Shown in pieces: positions 37,849 through 46,250 of a DNA stretch of 64,000 nucleotides; position 1 is the first letter of the stretch; every line of letters begins with the position of its first letter. The stretch comes from an uncultured Pelagibacteraceae bacterium. GTDB taxonomy: Bacteria > Pseudomonadota > Alphaproteobacteria > Pelagibacterales > Pelagibacteraceae. The notes beneath the pieces are model-generated. The model was not told the DNA's origin. It ran no database searches and saw only the letters and a list, made by a program, of their open reading frames with translations. Location of the stretch: contig CACISL010000002.1 in NCBI GenBank assembly GCA_902589305.1, positions 1-64,000 on the forward strand, given 5' to 3'. The position numbers and the translations under genes are program-made.

Positions 37849-38619
37849 ATGAGAAAATTAGGTCTATTTGCTTTAGCAGCTGTTGCCTTTTTAGGTATTA
37901 CTAGCTCAGCTAATGCAGCGACTGCCATGTTACAAACAAATGATTTCGTAGGAATTTCATTTTGGCTTGTATCAATGGGAATGATTGCAACAACTGTGTT
38001 TTTCTTTGCAGAAAGAGGAACTGTTGCGGCATCATGGAGAACATCTTTAACAGTAGCTGGACTTGTAACTGGTGTTGCATTTGTTCACTACATGTACATG
38101 AGAGAAGTTTGGGTGACTACAGGTGACTCGCCAACGGTATACAGATATATCGACTGGTTAATCACAGTGCCACTTCAAATGATCGAATTCTATCTAATCT
38201 TGGCAGCTGTTAGAAAGGTGCCAACTTCTATATTCTGGAAGCTATTAATTGGTTCATTAGTAATGTTAATTGGTGGATACTTAGGTGAAGCTGGTTATAT
38301 TCAACCATTTGTAGGTTTCGTAATTGGAATGGCTGGATGGATTTACATCTTGTTTGAAATATTCTCAGGTGAAGCTGGAACAATGGCGGCAAAAGCTGGT
38401 AACAAAGCTATGTCAACAGCATTCAGTGCTATGAGAATAATTGTAACTATTGGTTGGGCGATTTATCCTTTAGGATATATTTTCGGATACCTAACTGGTG
38501 GTGTTGATGCAAATGCTTTAAACGTAATATATAATTTAGCTGACTTTATTAACAAGATCGCTTTTGGTCTAGTTATCTGGGCAGCAGCAATGCAAAACAC
38601 AAGATTATCATCTAGATAA
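37849..38619 (+). CDS. Proteorhodopsin, light-driven proton pump (blue-type tuning residue)
   Basis: A 256-residue, seven-helix type I rhodopsin with a cleavable-looking signal (residues 1-23, SSANA). Aligning to the well-studied green proteorhodopsin with an offset of +5: H80 (H75), D102 proton acceptor (D97), T106 (T101), E113 proton donor (E108) and K236, the retinal Schiff-base lysine (K231). The DTE set identifies an outward proton pump. Position 110, equivalent to 105, is Gln, the blue-absorbing tuning residue (Leu/Met gives green). The helix C motif is RYIDWLITVPLQMIEFYLIL. The gene has a strong ribosome site and its own terminator, so it is largely monocistronic. No carotenoid or retinal genes are in the window. 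Confidence 0.99.
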   Translation: MRKLGLFALAAVAFLGITSSANAATAMLQTNDFVGISFWLVSMGMIATTVFFFAERGTVAASWRTSLTVAGLVTGVAFVHYMYMREVWVTTGDSPTVYRYIDWLITVPLQMIEFYLILAAVRKVPTSIFWKLLIGSLVMLIGGYLGEAGYIQPFVGFVIGMAGWIYILFEIFSGEAGTMAAKAGNKAMSTAFSAMRIIVTIGWAIYPLGYIFGYLTGGVDANALNVIYNLADFINKIAFGLVIWAAAMQNTRLSSR

Positions 38620-38634
38620 TAGATAATTTTATTT

Positions 38635-38674
38635 AAAAGGGCGGGTATGTCTCACATACTTGCCCTTTTTTTTT
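38635..38674 (+). terminator. Rho-independent terminator after proteorhodopsin
   Basis: GGGCGGGTATGT (38639-38650) pairs along its full length with ACATACTTGCCC (38654-38665), including two G-U pairs, around a 3-nt CTC loop. Nine T residues follow. This is the strongest terminator in the window and separates proteorhodopsin from the downstream redox genes. Confidence 0.95.
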
Positions 38675-38688
38675 GGTATTAATAAAAT

Positions 38689-38823
38689 ATGGAAATTTCA
38701 AAACCTTACAAAGGTAAAGGAAAACGCAGAATAAAAAAAATGCCTTTCACAGTTAAAGGTTATATTTTATATTATGCTTTTTTCTGGGTGGTTATTATTT
38801 CTATTTATTTAGCTTATTATTAG
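38689..38823 (+). CDS. Small basic single-TM protein between proteorhodopsin and ferredoxin (44 aa)
   Basis: A 44-residue frame with a very basic N-terminal half (KPYKGKGKRRIKK) and one hydrophobic aromatic-rich helix (about residues 24-43, GYILYYAFFWVVIISIYLAYY). It ends with TAG at 38821-38823, 1 nt before the ferredoxin start, which implies translational coupling. The charge pattern predicts a cytoplasmic N-terminus and a membrane anchor. It lies after the proteorhodopsin terminator, so it belongs with the ferredoxin unit. No function known to me; it might hold the ferredoxin/reductase near the membrane, which is inference only. Confidence 0.7.
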   Translation: MEISKPYKGKGKRRIKKMPFTVKGYILYYAFFWVVIISIYLAYY

Positions 38824-38824
38824 C

Positions 38825-39145
38825 ATGCCTAAGATCACGTATAAGGATTATCAAGGAAACTCAAAAACAATTGAAGTTGAAAATGGGCTTTCAGTGATGG
38901 AAGGAGCAATACAAAAAGACATTCCAGGAATAGATGCAGATTGCGGAGGATCAATGGCTTGCGCAACATGTCATGTTTATGTCGGGGACAAATGGTTTGA
39001 TAAAATTCCAAAAGCAGAAGATGCTGAGATTGATATGATAGATATGGCTTTTGAGCCAAAAAAAAATAGTAGATTAAGCTGTCAAATAATTGTTGGTGAT
39101 GAATTAGATGGTTTAGAAGTGATAACTCCAGAGAAACAAACTTGA
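38825..39145 (+). CDS. 2Fe-2S ferredoxin, adrenodoxin type
   Basis: A 106-residue ferredoxin with cluster cysteines C40, C46, C49 and C86 (spacing C-x5-C-x2-C ... C), as in ISC-type/adrenodoxin-like proteins. The motif is DADCGGSMACATCHVYV with RLSCQI later. In general such ferredoxins pass single electrons to Fe-S assembly or P450-type enzymes. Its stop overlaps the start of a ferredoxin reductase-like gene, making that enzyme the likely partner. Located just downstream of proteorhodopsin, as in other SAR11 genomes. Confidence 0.95.
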   Translation: MPKITYKDYQGNSKTIEVENGLSVMEGAIQKDIPGIDADCGGSMACATCHVYVGDKWFDKIPKAEDAEIDMIDMAFEPKKNSRLSCQIIVGDELDGLEVITPEKQT

Positions 39146-40158
39146 TGAAAAAAACGGACGTAATAATTATCGGAGCTGGACCTGTAGGATTGTTTGCGGT
39201 TCATCAATTAGGCTTAAAAGGTCTTAAAGCAGTAGTAATCGATAATCTTGATAAAGTTGGAGGACAGTGTATCGAGCTGTATCCTGATAAGCCTATTTAC
39301 GATATCCCTGCTATACCTGAATGCACTGGCGAAGAATTAACTACAAGATTGCTAGAACAAATAAAACCATTTAAAACTGAATTATTTTTAAATGAAAGAG
39401 TAGACGAAGTTCATCAAGAAAAAGAGAACTGGATCATAAAAACTAGTAACAAAAAAGAGTTTACCGCACCTAATATTCTTATTGCTGGTGGGGTTGGCTC
39501 ATTCGAACCTAGAAAAATATCTTTAAAAGAAGCGGAAAAACTAGAGGGAAAATCTGTATTTTATGCTGTAAGAAACAAAGAGCAGTTTAAAAATAAAAAA
39601 ATTTCAATATTTGGTGGAGGAGACTCAGCTTTAGATTGGGCGTTAGAGCTTTCAAAATTTTCAAAAATAACACTTATACATAGAAGAAATGAGTTTAGGG
39701 GAGCTCAGCATACTCTTTCAGAAATTAAAAAATTAGAAAAAGAGGGAAAATTATCGATTAAAACTCCATGTCAAATTGAGTCCTTAGATAATGAAAATGA
39801 ATTAAAGTCTATTACAATTAAGTTCGAAGATGGAAAAAAAGAAAAAATTTCAACGGATATAATACTTGGTTTTTTTGGATTAATAATGAAACTTGGACCG
39901 ATTTCTGAATGGGGATTGAATATGGACAAAAAAACCATCGAGGTAAATCCAGAAACTTTTGAAACAAACAAAAAAGGTATATTTGCAGCTGGAGATATTT
40001 GTTATTACCCCGGTAAACTGAAATTAATCCTTTCAGGATTTCATGAAGTTGCTCTTGCTTCAGTTGAGTGTTTTAAAAGGGCAAGGCCTAATGAAAAATA
40101 TAGATTTGAATTCACTACCTCTTCTAAAGCAATAAAAAATAGACTTGGAAAAAAATGA
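39142..40158 (+). CDS. Ferredoxin--NADP+ reductase, thioredoxin-reductase-like
   Basis: The 338-residue flavoprotein has an FAD-binding GAGPVGLFAVHQLGLKG at residues about 11-27 and an NADP-binding GGGDSALDWALELSK in the middle. The C-terminal FAD contact GIFAAGDICYYPGKLKLILSGFHEVALASVE is also present. It lacks the CxxC redox pair of true thioredoxin reductases, which matches the YumC-type ferredoxin/flavodoxin-NADP reductases (FNR type 2). Overlap with the upstream ferredoxin (4 nt) suggests that the two work together. Stop overlaps the next gene's start by 4 nt. Confidence 0.92.
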   Translation: MMKKTDVIIIGAGPVGLFAVHQLGLKGLKAVVIDNLDKVGGQCIELYPDKPIYDIPAIPECTGEELTTRLLEQIKPFKTELFLNERVDEVHQEKENWIIKTSNKKEFTAPNILIAGGVGSFEPRKISLKEAEKLEGKSVFYAVRNKEQFKNKKISIFGGGDSALDWALELSKFSKITLIHRRNEFRGAQHTLSEIKKLEKEGKLSIKTPCQIESLDNENELKSITIKFEDGKKEKISTDIILGFFGLIMKLGPISEWGLNMDKKTIEVNPETFETNKKGIFAAGDICYYPGKLKLILSGFHEVALASVECFKRARPNEKYRFEFTTSSKAIKNRLGKK

Positions 40159-40781
40159 TTGAATTACTTACCGCTAATACTCCAAACGGTAAGAAAATCT
40201 CTATAATGCTTGAGGAGATTAGTTTTAAATATAAGGTAACAAAAATAAATATAAATAAAAAAGAACAATTTAAACCAGAATTTGTTAAACTAAGTCCATT
40301 TAGCAAAACCCCAGTCATCATAGACCACGATAACAATAAAAGTCTTTTTGAGTCAGGAGCAATTCTAATTTACTTAGGAGAAAAAAGTGGAAAGTTTTAC
40401 GACAAGAATGAAAGAACAACTATTAATCAATGGTTAATGGGGCAGATGGGTTATGTTGGACCTATGCTTGGACAGCACCATCAGTTTCATCATTATAATC
40501 CAGGTAAAAGTGAGTTTGGAGAAAATAGATATTTTAAAATTTCAGAGAGAATTTATAGTGAATTAAATGAAAGATTATCGAAATCAAATTTTCTTGCTGG
40601 AAAAAATTATACTATAGCTGATATAGCAACCTTTCCATGGATCGCAAGACATGAGTGGCACGATATAGGTTTAAAAAAATATTCACATTTATCAAGATGG
40701 TATAATCAAATATCTAAAAGAAAAGCTGTTATCAAAGGATATGATTTATTGAAAAAAGGAGAGGAAATTCCAAAGGTTTAA
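40155..40781 (+). CDS. Glutathione S-transferase family protein
   Basis: A 208-residue protein with a thioredoxin-like N-terminal domain (IELLTANTPNGKKISIMLEEI, then PFSKTPVIID and the glutathione-contacting ESGAILIYLGEK) and an all-helical C-terminal domain with NYTIADIATFPWIARHEW. It resembles YghU/YfcG-type disulfide-reductase GSTs. Last gene of the ferredoxin-reductase-GST run; it shares a TTAA for stop codons with the convergent dksA-like gene. Substrate unknown. Confidence 0.92.
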   Translation: MIELLTANTPNGKKISIMLEEISFKYKVTKININKKEQFKPEFVKLSPFSKTPVIIDHDNNKSLFESGAILIYLGEKSGKFYDKNERTTINQWLMGQMGYVGPMLGQHHQFHHYNPGKSEFGENRYFKISERIYSELNERLSKSNFLAGKNYTIADIATFPWIARHEWHDIGLKKYSHLSRWYNQISKRKAVIKGYDLLKKGEEIPKV

Positions 40782-41203
40782 TCGTCGATAAAAATCTTTT
40801 CATCCCTCTCATGTCTTTCTTGTGCCTCTATTGACAGAGTGGCTACTGGTCTAGCTATTAATCTTTTTAATCCAATAGGTTCTCCTGTTTCTTCACAGAA
40901 ACCATAAGTTCCGTCCTTTAATCTTTGTAAAGCTGAGTTAATTTTTGAAATTAATTTTCTACTTCTATTAAGCGCTTTCATCTCAACAGATTTGTCGGTA
41001 TAAGACGAAGCTTGATCGACTATATCAGCAGAGGATACATTATCATCTCCTGAATTAAGTAAATTTCCCAAATTATTGGCTTTCATGATATCTCTTTTCC
41101 AATTTAATAACTCTTCGGTGAAAAATTTTTTATGTTTAGCACACATATATTTTTCTTTAGAGTTAGGGATATACTTTTTTTTAATACTTGATTTTTTAAC
41201 CAT
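40778..41203 (-). CDS. dksA: DksA/TraR-family transcription regulator
   Basis: The 141-residue protein has a coiled-coil N-terminal half (about 25-90) and the DksA C-terminal block LKDGTYGFCEETGEPIGLKRLIARPVATLSIEAQERHE. Only one cysteine remains where classical DksA has a four-cysteine zinc site, as I recall for alphaproteobacterial forms. DksA acts in the RNA polymerase secondary channel, with ppGpp. It is a single minus-strand gene facing the GST gene. Confidence 0.9.
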   Translation of the reverse strand: MVKKSSIKKKYIPNSKEKYMCAKHKKFFTEELLNWKRDIMKANNLGNLLNSGDDNVSSADIVDQASSYTDKSVEMKALNRSRKLISKINSALQRLKDGTYGFCEETGEPIGLKRLIARPVATLSIEAQERHERDEKIFIDD

Positions 41204-41275
41204 TTTTCGAATTTGGGGAGTATATGTTTGATTTTATGCGTGTCAATACCTTATAAACTATAATAACTTCAAAAA

Positions 41276-42649
41276 ATGGTTATAAAAAAAAACATATCAA
41301 AAATTTATTACATATTTTTATTTTCTCATATTTTCTTGTGGACTCTCATTCCCTCTATTTCAAATACAAATTTACCTCTTGATACAATTGAGGCATTAGC
41401 ATGGGGCAGTAATTTAGATTGGGGGTTCAATAAACATCCTCCTTTTAGCGCTTTTGTAGCCCAGATTTTTTATTTAATATTCGGACCCAAAGATTGGGCA
41501 TATTATTTTTTAAGTCAAATTTTTGTAATAATATCCTTTATTTATGTTTGGAAATTTTCAAATGAAATTTTTGAAAATAAAATTTATTCTTTAATTTCTT
41601 TATTAGCCCTTGAAGGGATACTTTTTTATAATTTTACAACTCCAGAATTTAATGTAAACATAAGCCAATTACCTTTTTGGGCTCTAACAGTTTACTTTTT
41701 TTGGAAAGGAATACATAGTGACTCAATAAATAATTGGATATTTTTTGGATTTTTTTCTGCATTAGGTTTTTTATCCAAGTATTTATTTATTTACATTTTA
41801 TTTTCAATTTTTTTATTTTTTATAATAAACTTTAAAAGATATAAAAATTTTTTAATTTACTATATTTTATCAATAATTTTTTCTTTGATAATTTTGACGC
41901 CACATTTTATTTGGTTATTTCATAACGATTTTATAACAATTTTTTATGGACTTGAGAGGTCAAATCTATCAGACTATAGTTTTATCAATCATTTATTAAA
42001 TCCGTTTTCTTTATTACTAAAACAACTAGTCCTTTTATCTCCATTTTTTTTGTTAATTTTTTTCTTAGTAAGTAAGTTTAAGTTTAAAATTAATATTAAA
42101 AATGAAAAAACTTTTTTTTTAACATTTATTACTTTATTTCCATTTGTATTAATTTTTTTGACATCAATGTTAACTGGCGCCAAGATCAAGACAATGTGGA
42201 TGACTCCTTTTTACTTATTTTTTGGAACGTTTTTTGTTGAAATATTCAGAAAAAATATAAATCTAAAAATGATTAAAAAATTTAATTATTTATTTTTATT
42301 TTTATTTATTTTATCCCCTGTAACTTATTTTAGTATATCTAAATTTGACGATACAAAAAGAACTGATTATCCAGGCAAAGAAATCTCTATGCTCGTGCAA
42401 AATAAATGGAATGAAAATTTTAGAAATGATATAAAAATTGTAATTGGAGATGAGTGGTTTGCAGGAAATTTATCATATCATCTATCATCAAGACCGGTGT
42501 GGATTAGTGAATTAAAAAAACGAGCTTTTGATATTAAAGACAACCAGGGGGTTATTTATACTGGAAATCCACAAGTATTAAAAAAAATTTGTCCTGGATT
42601 TTTTGGAACCATAAAACCCGTTGGATATTGTATGATAGGCAAGAGATGA
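41276..42649 (+). CDS. GT39/ArnT-like membrane glycosyltransferase
   Basis: A 457-residue integral membrane protein with about ten hydrophobic helices and a C-terminal soluble tail (about 370-457). The first periplasmic loop has DTIEALAWGSNLDWGFNKHPPFSAFV, with the acidic residues and HPP pattern seen in PMT/ArnT-like transferases that use polyprenyl-phosphate sugars. It probably adds a sugar to an envelope lipid or protein. Its ATGA overlaps the next glycosyltransferase, which likely makes the polyprenyl-phosphate sugar donor. Confidence 0.85.
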   Translation: MVIKKNISKIYYIFLFSHIFLWTLIPSISNTNLPLDTIEALAWGSNLDWGFNKHPPFSAFVAQIFYLIFGPKDWAYYFLSQIFVIISFIYVWKFSNEIFENKIYSLISLLALEGILFYNFTTPEFNVNISQLPFWALTVYFFWKGIHSDSINNWIFFGFFSALGFLSKYLFIYILFSIFLFFIINFKRYKNFLIYYILSIIFSLIILTPHFIWLFHNDFITIFYGLERSNLSDYSFINHLLNPFSLLLKQLVLLSPFFLLIFFLVSKFKFKINIKNEKTFFLTFITLFPFVLIFLTSMLTGAKIKTMWMTPFYLFFGTFFVEIFRKNINLKMIKKFNYLFLFLFILSPVTYFSISKFDDTKRTDYPGKEISMLVQNKWNENFRNDIKIVIGDEWFAGNLSYHLSSRPVWISELKKRAFDIKDNQGVIYTGNPQVLKKICPGFFGTIKPVGYCMIGKR

Positions 42650-43518
42650 AAAAATTTATAATTTTAATACCTGTTTATAATGATTGGGAGTCTCTTAAAA
42701 AACTATTTCTTGAAATTGACGAAAATTTAAAAAAAATAAAAAATATCAAGGTTGATTGTATTGTAATAAATGATGCATCAACATTAGATAAACCGGAAAT
42801 AAAGAAACCCAATTCAATAAATACACTTAAAATTCTAAATATGAAACATAATAGAGGTCATGCTAGATGTAATGCTTTTGGAATAAGGTACGTTAGTAGT
42901 CATGAAGAATTTGATCATTTAATTCTAATGGATGGAGATGGAGAAGATAGACCGGTAGAGCTGAAGTCTCTTATATCGAAGAGCATAGATAACCAAAAAA
43001 ACTCAGTAGTAGCTAAAAGAATTAAAAGATCTGAGGGACCATTTTTTCAGTTTCTATACTTAATGCATAAAATGATAACTTATTTTTTTACAGGAAAAAA
43101 TATTAATTTTGGCAATTACAGCTGTTTAACAAAAAAAGATGTAAATATTCTCTCTTCTAAATCAAGTTTATGGAGCAGTTATTCGGGGACATTAAAAAAA
43201 AATATTAAAAATCTAAAGGAAATTGAATCTATTAGAGGAACAAGATATTTTGGCCCATCTCAAATGTCATTAATAAAATTAATTATTCACTCATTTTCAA
43301 TTATTGCAGTTTATAAAAAACAAGTACTATTAAGATCAATTATAATCTTATTTATTTTAATACTTTTGGGCTCTTACCTAAATATTAATTTAATTGGACT
43401 CCAAATTTCTATTGTAACTTTTTGCTCGATCATTTTTTTAGTATCTTTAAGGGAAAAGAAAAAGGACCTATTAAATAGTCATAAAAATTTACTCAACGTA
43501 AATCAAATAACACACTAA
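42646..43518 (+). CDS. Family 2 glycosyltransferase
   Basis: The protein is 290 residues from the ATG at 42646, which overlaps the upstream stop by 4 nt; the longer frame from 42589 adds residues without similarity. The GT-A domain begins FIILIPVYNDWESLKKLF and has VINDAS and LMDGDGEDRP, the metal-binding acidic motif. Two hydrophobic segments near residues 225-265 anchor it in the membrane. It resembles DPM/GtrB-like enzymes that make polyprenyl-phosphate sugars, the usual partner of a GT39 transferase. Confidence 0.87.
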   Translation: MKKFIILIPVYNDWESLKKLFLEIDENLKKIKNIKVDCIVINDASTLDKPEIKKPNSINTLKILNMKHNRGHARCNAFGIRYVSSHEEFDHLILMDGDGEDRPVELKSLISKSIDNQKNSVVAKRIKRSEGPFFQFLYLMHKMITYFFTGKNINFGNYSCLTKKDVNILSSKSSLWSSYSGTLKKNIKNLKEIESIRGTRYFGPSQMSLIKLIIHSFSIIAVYKKQVLLRSIIILFILILLGSYLNINLIGLQISIVTFCSIIFLVSLREKKKDLLNSHKNLLNVNQITH

Positions 43519-43642
43519 AAGGTTGTAATTTGAGTCTTAAAATGAATCAAAACAGAATCAAAACAGGAACATTTATTTATACTATGCTCTATTGTGAATA
43601 TTAAAAAAAATGGGTAGTGTTTTATCAAATGTCATCAAATAA

Positions 43643-44002
43643 ATGAAAAAATTAAAGTGTCATTGCGGACTAATTGAAGCTCAAATAAAAATAAATAGCT
43701 TTGATAAAATCTTAAGATGCAATTGTTCTTTGTGTAAAAGAAAAGGAGCAGTAATGTCTTTAGTTAAAAATGATGATTTTGTAATCTTAAAAGGAGAAGA
43801 TAAACTTAAAATTTACCAGTTTCATACCAAAGTTGCTAAACATTATTTTTGTTCAAATTGCGGAATTTATACTCATCATAACCCTAGATCAAATCCTAGT
43901 ATGACTGGTTTTAATTTAGGTTGCATTGATGATATTAATACTTTTGAATTAGATGATATCGGTGTCAATGATGGTTTAAATCACCCATTAGATAAAAAAT
44001 AA
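43643..44002 (+). CDS. GFA-family (Gfa-like) zinc-binding protein
   Basis: A 119-residue protein with three cysteine clusters: KCHCGL at the N-terminus, RCNCSLCKRKG near residue 29, and YFCSNCGIYTHHNPRS near residue 72. This is the glutathione-dependent formaldehyde-activating (GFA, PF04828-type) fold. The family binds zinc; its link to formaldehyde-glutathione addition is not firm for most members. A one-carbon role is possible, since SAR11 oxidises methylated compounds. Confidence 0.88.
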   Translation: MKKLKCHCGLIEAQIKINSFDKILRCNCSLCKRKGAVMSLVKNDDFVILKGEDKLKIYQFHTKVAKHYFCSNCGIYTHHNPRSNPSMTGFNLGCIDDINTFELDDIGVNDGLNHPLDKK

Positions 44003-44007
44003 CTATA

Positions 44008-44925
44008 ATGCACCTAAACGATCAAGGTTATAAAAAAGTAAAAAAGAAATATTTAAAATTTCTTAAGTCTCAGGAAATACAATCTGAACCTTTCAGAGAT
44101 AAATTAGGTCAATTAAATAACTTTTTTTTACCAATGTGCGAAAAAATTTATAAAAATTTTATTAATGGTAAAAAAACAAAAGTTATTGGATTAACTGGTG
44201 GGCAGGGGTCAGGTAAATCGACTATCTCTAATATATTGAAAATAATATTAAAAGAAGGTTTTAAATTAAATACTGTGACGTTTTCAATTGACGATTTTTA
44301 TAAGACTCTTAAGGAAAGAAAAAAGATGTCAGTAAAAATAAGTCCACTTTTTCTAACAAGAGGCGTTCCTGGAACTCATGACACGAATTTACTATTTAAA
44401 TGTTTAAGAATTATGAAAAGATCAAAATTTAAAAAAATTTTAATTCCTAAATTCGATAAATCAATAGATGATAGAATGGAGAAAAATAAATGGCAAAAAA
44501 TTAAAAAAAAACCAGATATAGTTATATTTGAGGGCTGGTGTGTAGGAGTGACGCCTCAAAAAAATAAAGATTTATTAGCTCCAATAAATGCTCTAGAAAA
44601 AGAGAAAGATAAAAAAAAAGTTTGGAGAAGAAGAGTTAATAAAGAATTAGGTAGTAATTATAAAAAAATATTTAATGAGATTGATCTTACAATTTTTTTG
44701 AAGGTACCGAGTTTCAAGCATGTTTTTCAATGGAGATTACTTCAGGAAAAAAAATTGATTGCTACTTCAAAAGGTAAAAAAACGATGAACAAAAAGCAAA
44801 TAAAAAATTTTATAATGTACTATGAGAGATTGACGAAACATATGTTAAAAAATTTAAGTAAAAAAACCTATTGTGTTATTGATATAGATCAAAAGCATAG
44901 GTTAAAATCAATAAAATTTAATTAA
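44008..44925 (+). CDS. Glycerate kinase-like P-loop kinase (GLYK type)
   Basis: A 305-residue kinase with Walker A GLTGGQGSGKSTIS near residues 58-71 and FSIDDFYKTLKER soon after, the phosphoribulokinase/uridine-kinase-like fold. RGVPGTHDTNL and VIFEGWCVGV match plant-type D-glycerate 3-kinases and their bacterial relatives. It would make 3-phosphoglycerate from glycerate, linking glyoxylate/glycerate metabolism to central carbon. It starts 5 nt after the GFA gene and ends at the start of a TolC-like gene. Confidence 0.82.
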   Translation: MHLNDQGYKKVKKKYLKFLKSQEIQSEPFRDKLGQLNNFFLPMCEKIYKNFINGKKTKVIGLTGGQGSGKSTISNILKIILKEGFKLNTVTFSIDDFYKTLKERKKMSVKISPLFLTRGVPGTHDTNLLFKCLRIMKRSKFKKILIPKFDKSIDDRMEKNKWQKIKKKPDIVIFEGWCVGVTPQKNKDLLAPINALEKEKDKKKVWRRRVNKELGSNYKKIFNEIDLTIFLKVPSFKHVFQWRLLQEKKLIATSKGKKTMNKKQIKNFIMYYERLTKHMLKNLSKKTYCVIDIDQKHRLKSIKFN

Positions 44926-46212
44926 ATGAAAAAAATTATAATATTTATAAATATTTTTTTATTTTCATCTTTGAGTGCTGAGCAAAATATTAAATTTTAT
45001 TTAGAAAAAGCTGTAGAAAATAACTTACAAATTAATGCTGAAAGAAAAAATTTAGAGTCCGCAAAGCAATCTAAAAATATTTCAAGAAGTGAATTTTTGC
45101 CTAATATTACTATTTCAGGGGATCAAACGAGCTCGACCTCATCAAACCAAACAAATAGACAAGGCAATAGTATCGCGGACTCGAATTTAGATACCGAGAA
45201 AAGAACTATATCTGTTGAACAAAAAATATTTTCTGGTTTTAAAGGAGTAAATACTTTTAAAAAATCTGAACTAGAAACGAAAAAAGCTAATTTAAAGTTA
45301 TTACAAACTGAACAGAAAACAATTTTAGAAGCAGCTATCGCTTATTTTGATCTAATCTACAAATTTAAAAATGAAAATTTTAATAATGCTAACTTAAATT
45401 TATTTGAAAGACAGGTCGAGTCTGATAGCGCTAGGCTACAAAAAGGTGAGATAACTTTAACCGATATGGCTCAATCGGAGTCATCACTTGCTGGAGCTAA
45501 AGCAAATTTAATAAAAGCAAAAACGGAACTCTCATCATCTAAATCTAATTTTGAAAGAGTTACAAGGGAACAAACTCCTGATATTGCAAACTTAAAAGAT
45601 AAAGTTTTTTTAAAACTTCCTAACTCCTTAGCTTCTTCAATCGAATTATCAAAGTCTAAAAACATTAGTATATTAATTTCTAAATTAGAGTATGATATAT
45701 CAAGTAAAGAATATGAAATTGAAAAAGCAAGACTTTCACCATCAGCCTCAATTGAAGTTTCAAAATCTGAAAGTAACGAATTTAGCTCAACAATAGATCA
45801 AAAAGATGACGAAACAGTAAAAGCCACAATTACCTGGCCAATTATTAAAGGAGGTGAAAATATTTCCTCAATAAAAAAATCTTCTTTTGATAAGCAACGG
45901 GCCCAACTTTTGTTACAAGATACAAAAGACAAAATTGTTACCGAAATATCTAACTCATGGTCAAATTACCAATCATTAAAAAGTGTATTAGAGGCTACTA
46001 AAGCTCAACTAAAAGCTGCTGAAATAGCCAATGAGGGAATAACCTTAGAGTATGACTCTGGTAATTCCAGAACGACTTTGGAGGTTATACAATCCAGAAG
46101 CTTGCTACTCGATGCAAGAATTGCCTTTGCCAAAGCGGAGAGAGATTTCATGGTATCTCAGTTTGAGCTTGCTCAGCAAATTGGAACATTATCCTTAAAA
46201 TTACTGAAATAA
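44926..46212 (+). CDS. tolC: TolC-family outer-membrane efflux protein
   Basis: The 428-residue protein has a signal peptide (residues 1-18, FLFSSLSAEQ) and two long helical repeats. The first is about 20-215 with NLQINAERKNLESAKQSK and RISVEQKIFSGFKG-like strand segments; the second is about 220-428 with a parallel WPIIKGGENISSIKKS. The repeat GEITLTDMAQSES / SGNSRTTLEVIQSRS is classical. It is the outer-membrane channel of type I secretion or RND efflux; no inner-membrane partner is adjacent here. Confidence 0.92.
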   Translation: MKKIIIFINIFLFSSLSAEQNIKFYLEKAVENNLQINAERKNLESAKQSKNISRSEFLPNITISGDQTSSTSSNQTNRQGNSIADSNLDTEKRTISVEQKIFSGFKGVNTFKKSELETKKANLKLLQTEQKTILEAAIAYFDLIYKFKNENFNNANLNLFERQVESDSARLQKGEITLTDMAQSESSLAGAKANLIKAKTELSSSKSNFERVTREQTPDIANLKDKVFLKLPNSLASSIELSKSKNISILISKLEYDISSKEYEIEKARLSPSASIEVSKSESNEFSSTIDQKDDETVKATITWPIIKGGENISSIKKSSFDKQRAQLLLQDTKDKIVTEISNSWSNYQSLKSVLEATKAQLKAAEIANEGITLEYDSGNSRTTLEVIQSRSLLLDARIAFAKAERDFMVSQFELAQQIGTLSLKLLK

Positions 46213-46250
46213 GGCTTTTTTGTTGGTTTATTTTAATTTCTTGATAAAAA

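Noticed and set aside
42589-42645. Upstream extension of the GT2 glycosyltransferase
   Set aside because: It overlaps the previous gene by about 60 nt and adds residues without family similarity; the ATG at 42646 gives a normal N-terminus.
43519-43642. Short frame of 20 codons in the gap before the GFA gene
   Set aside because: Too short, no ribosome site, no membrane or charge pattern.
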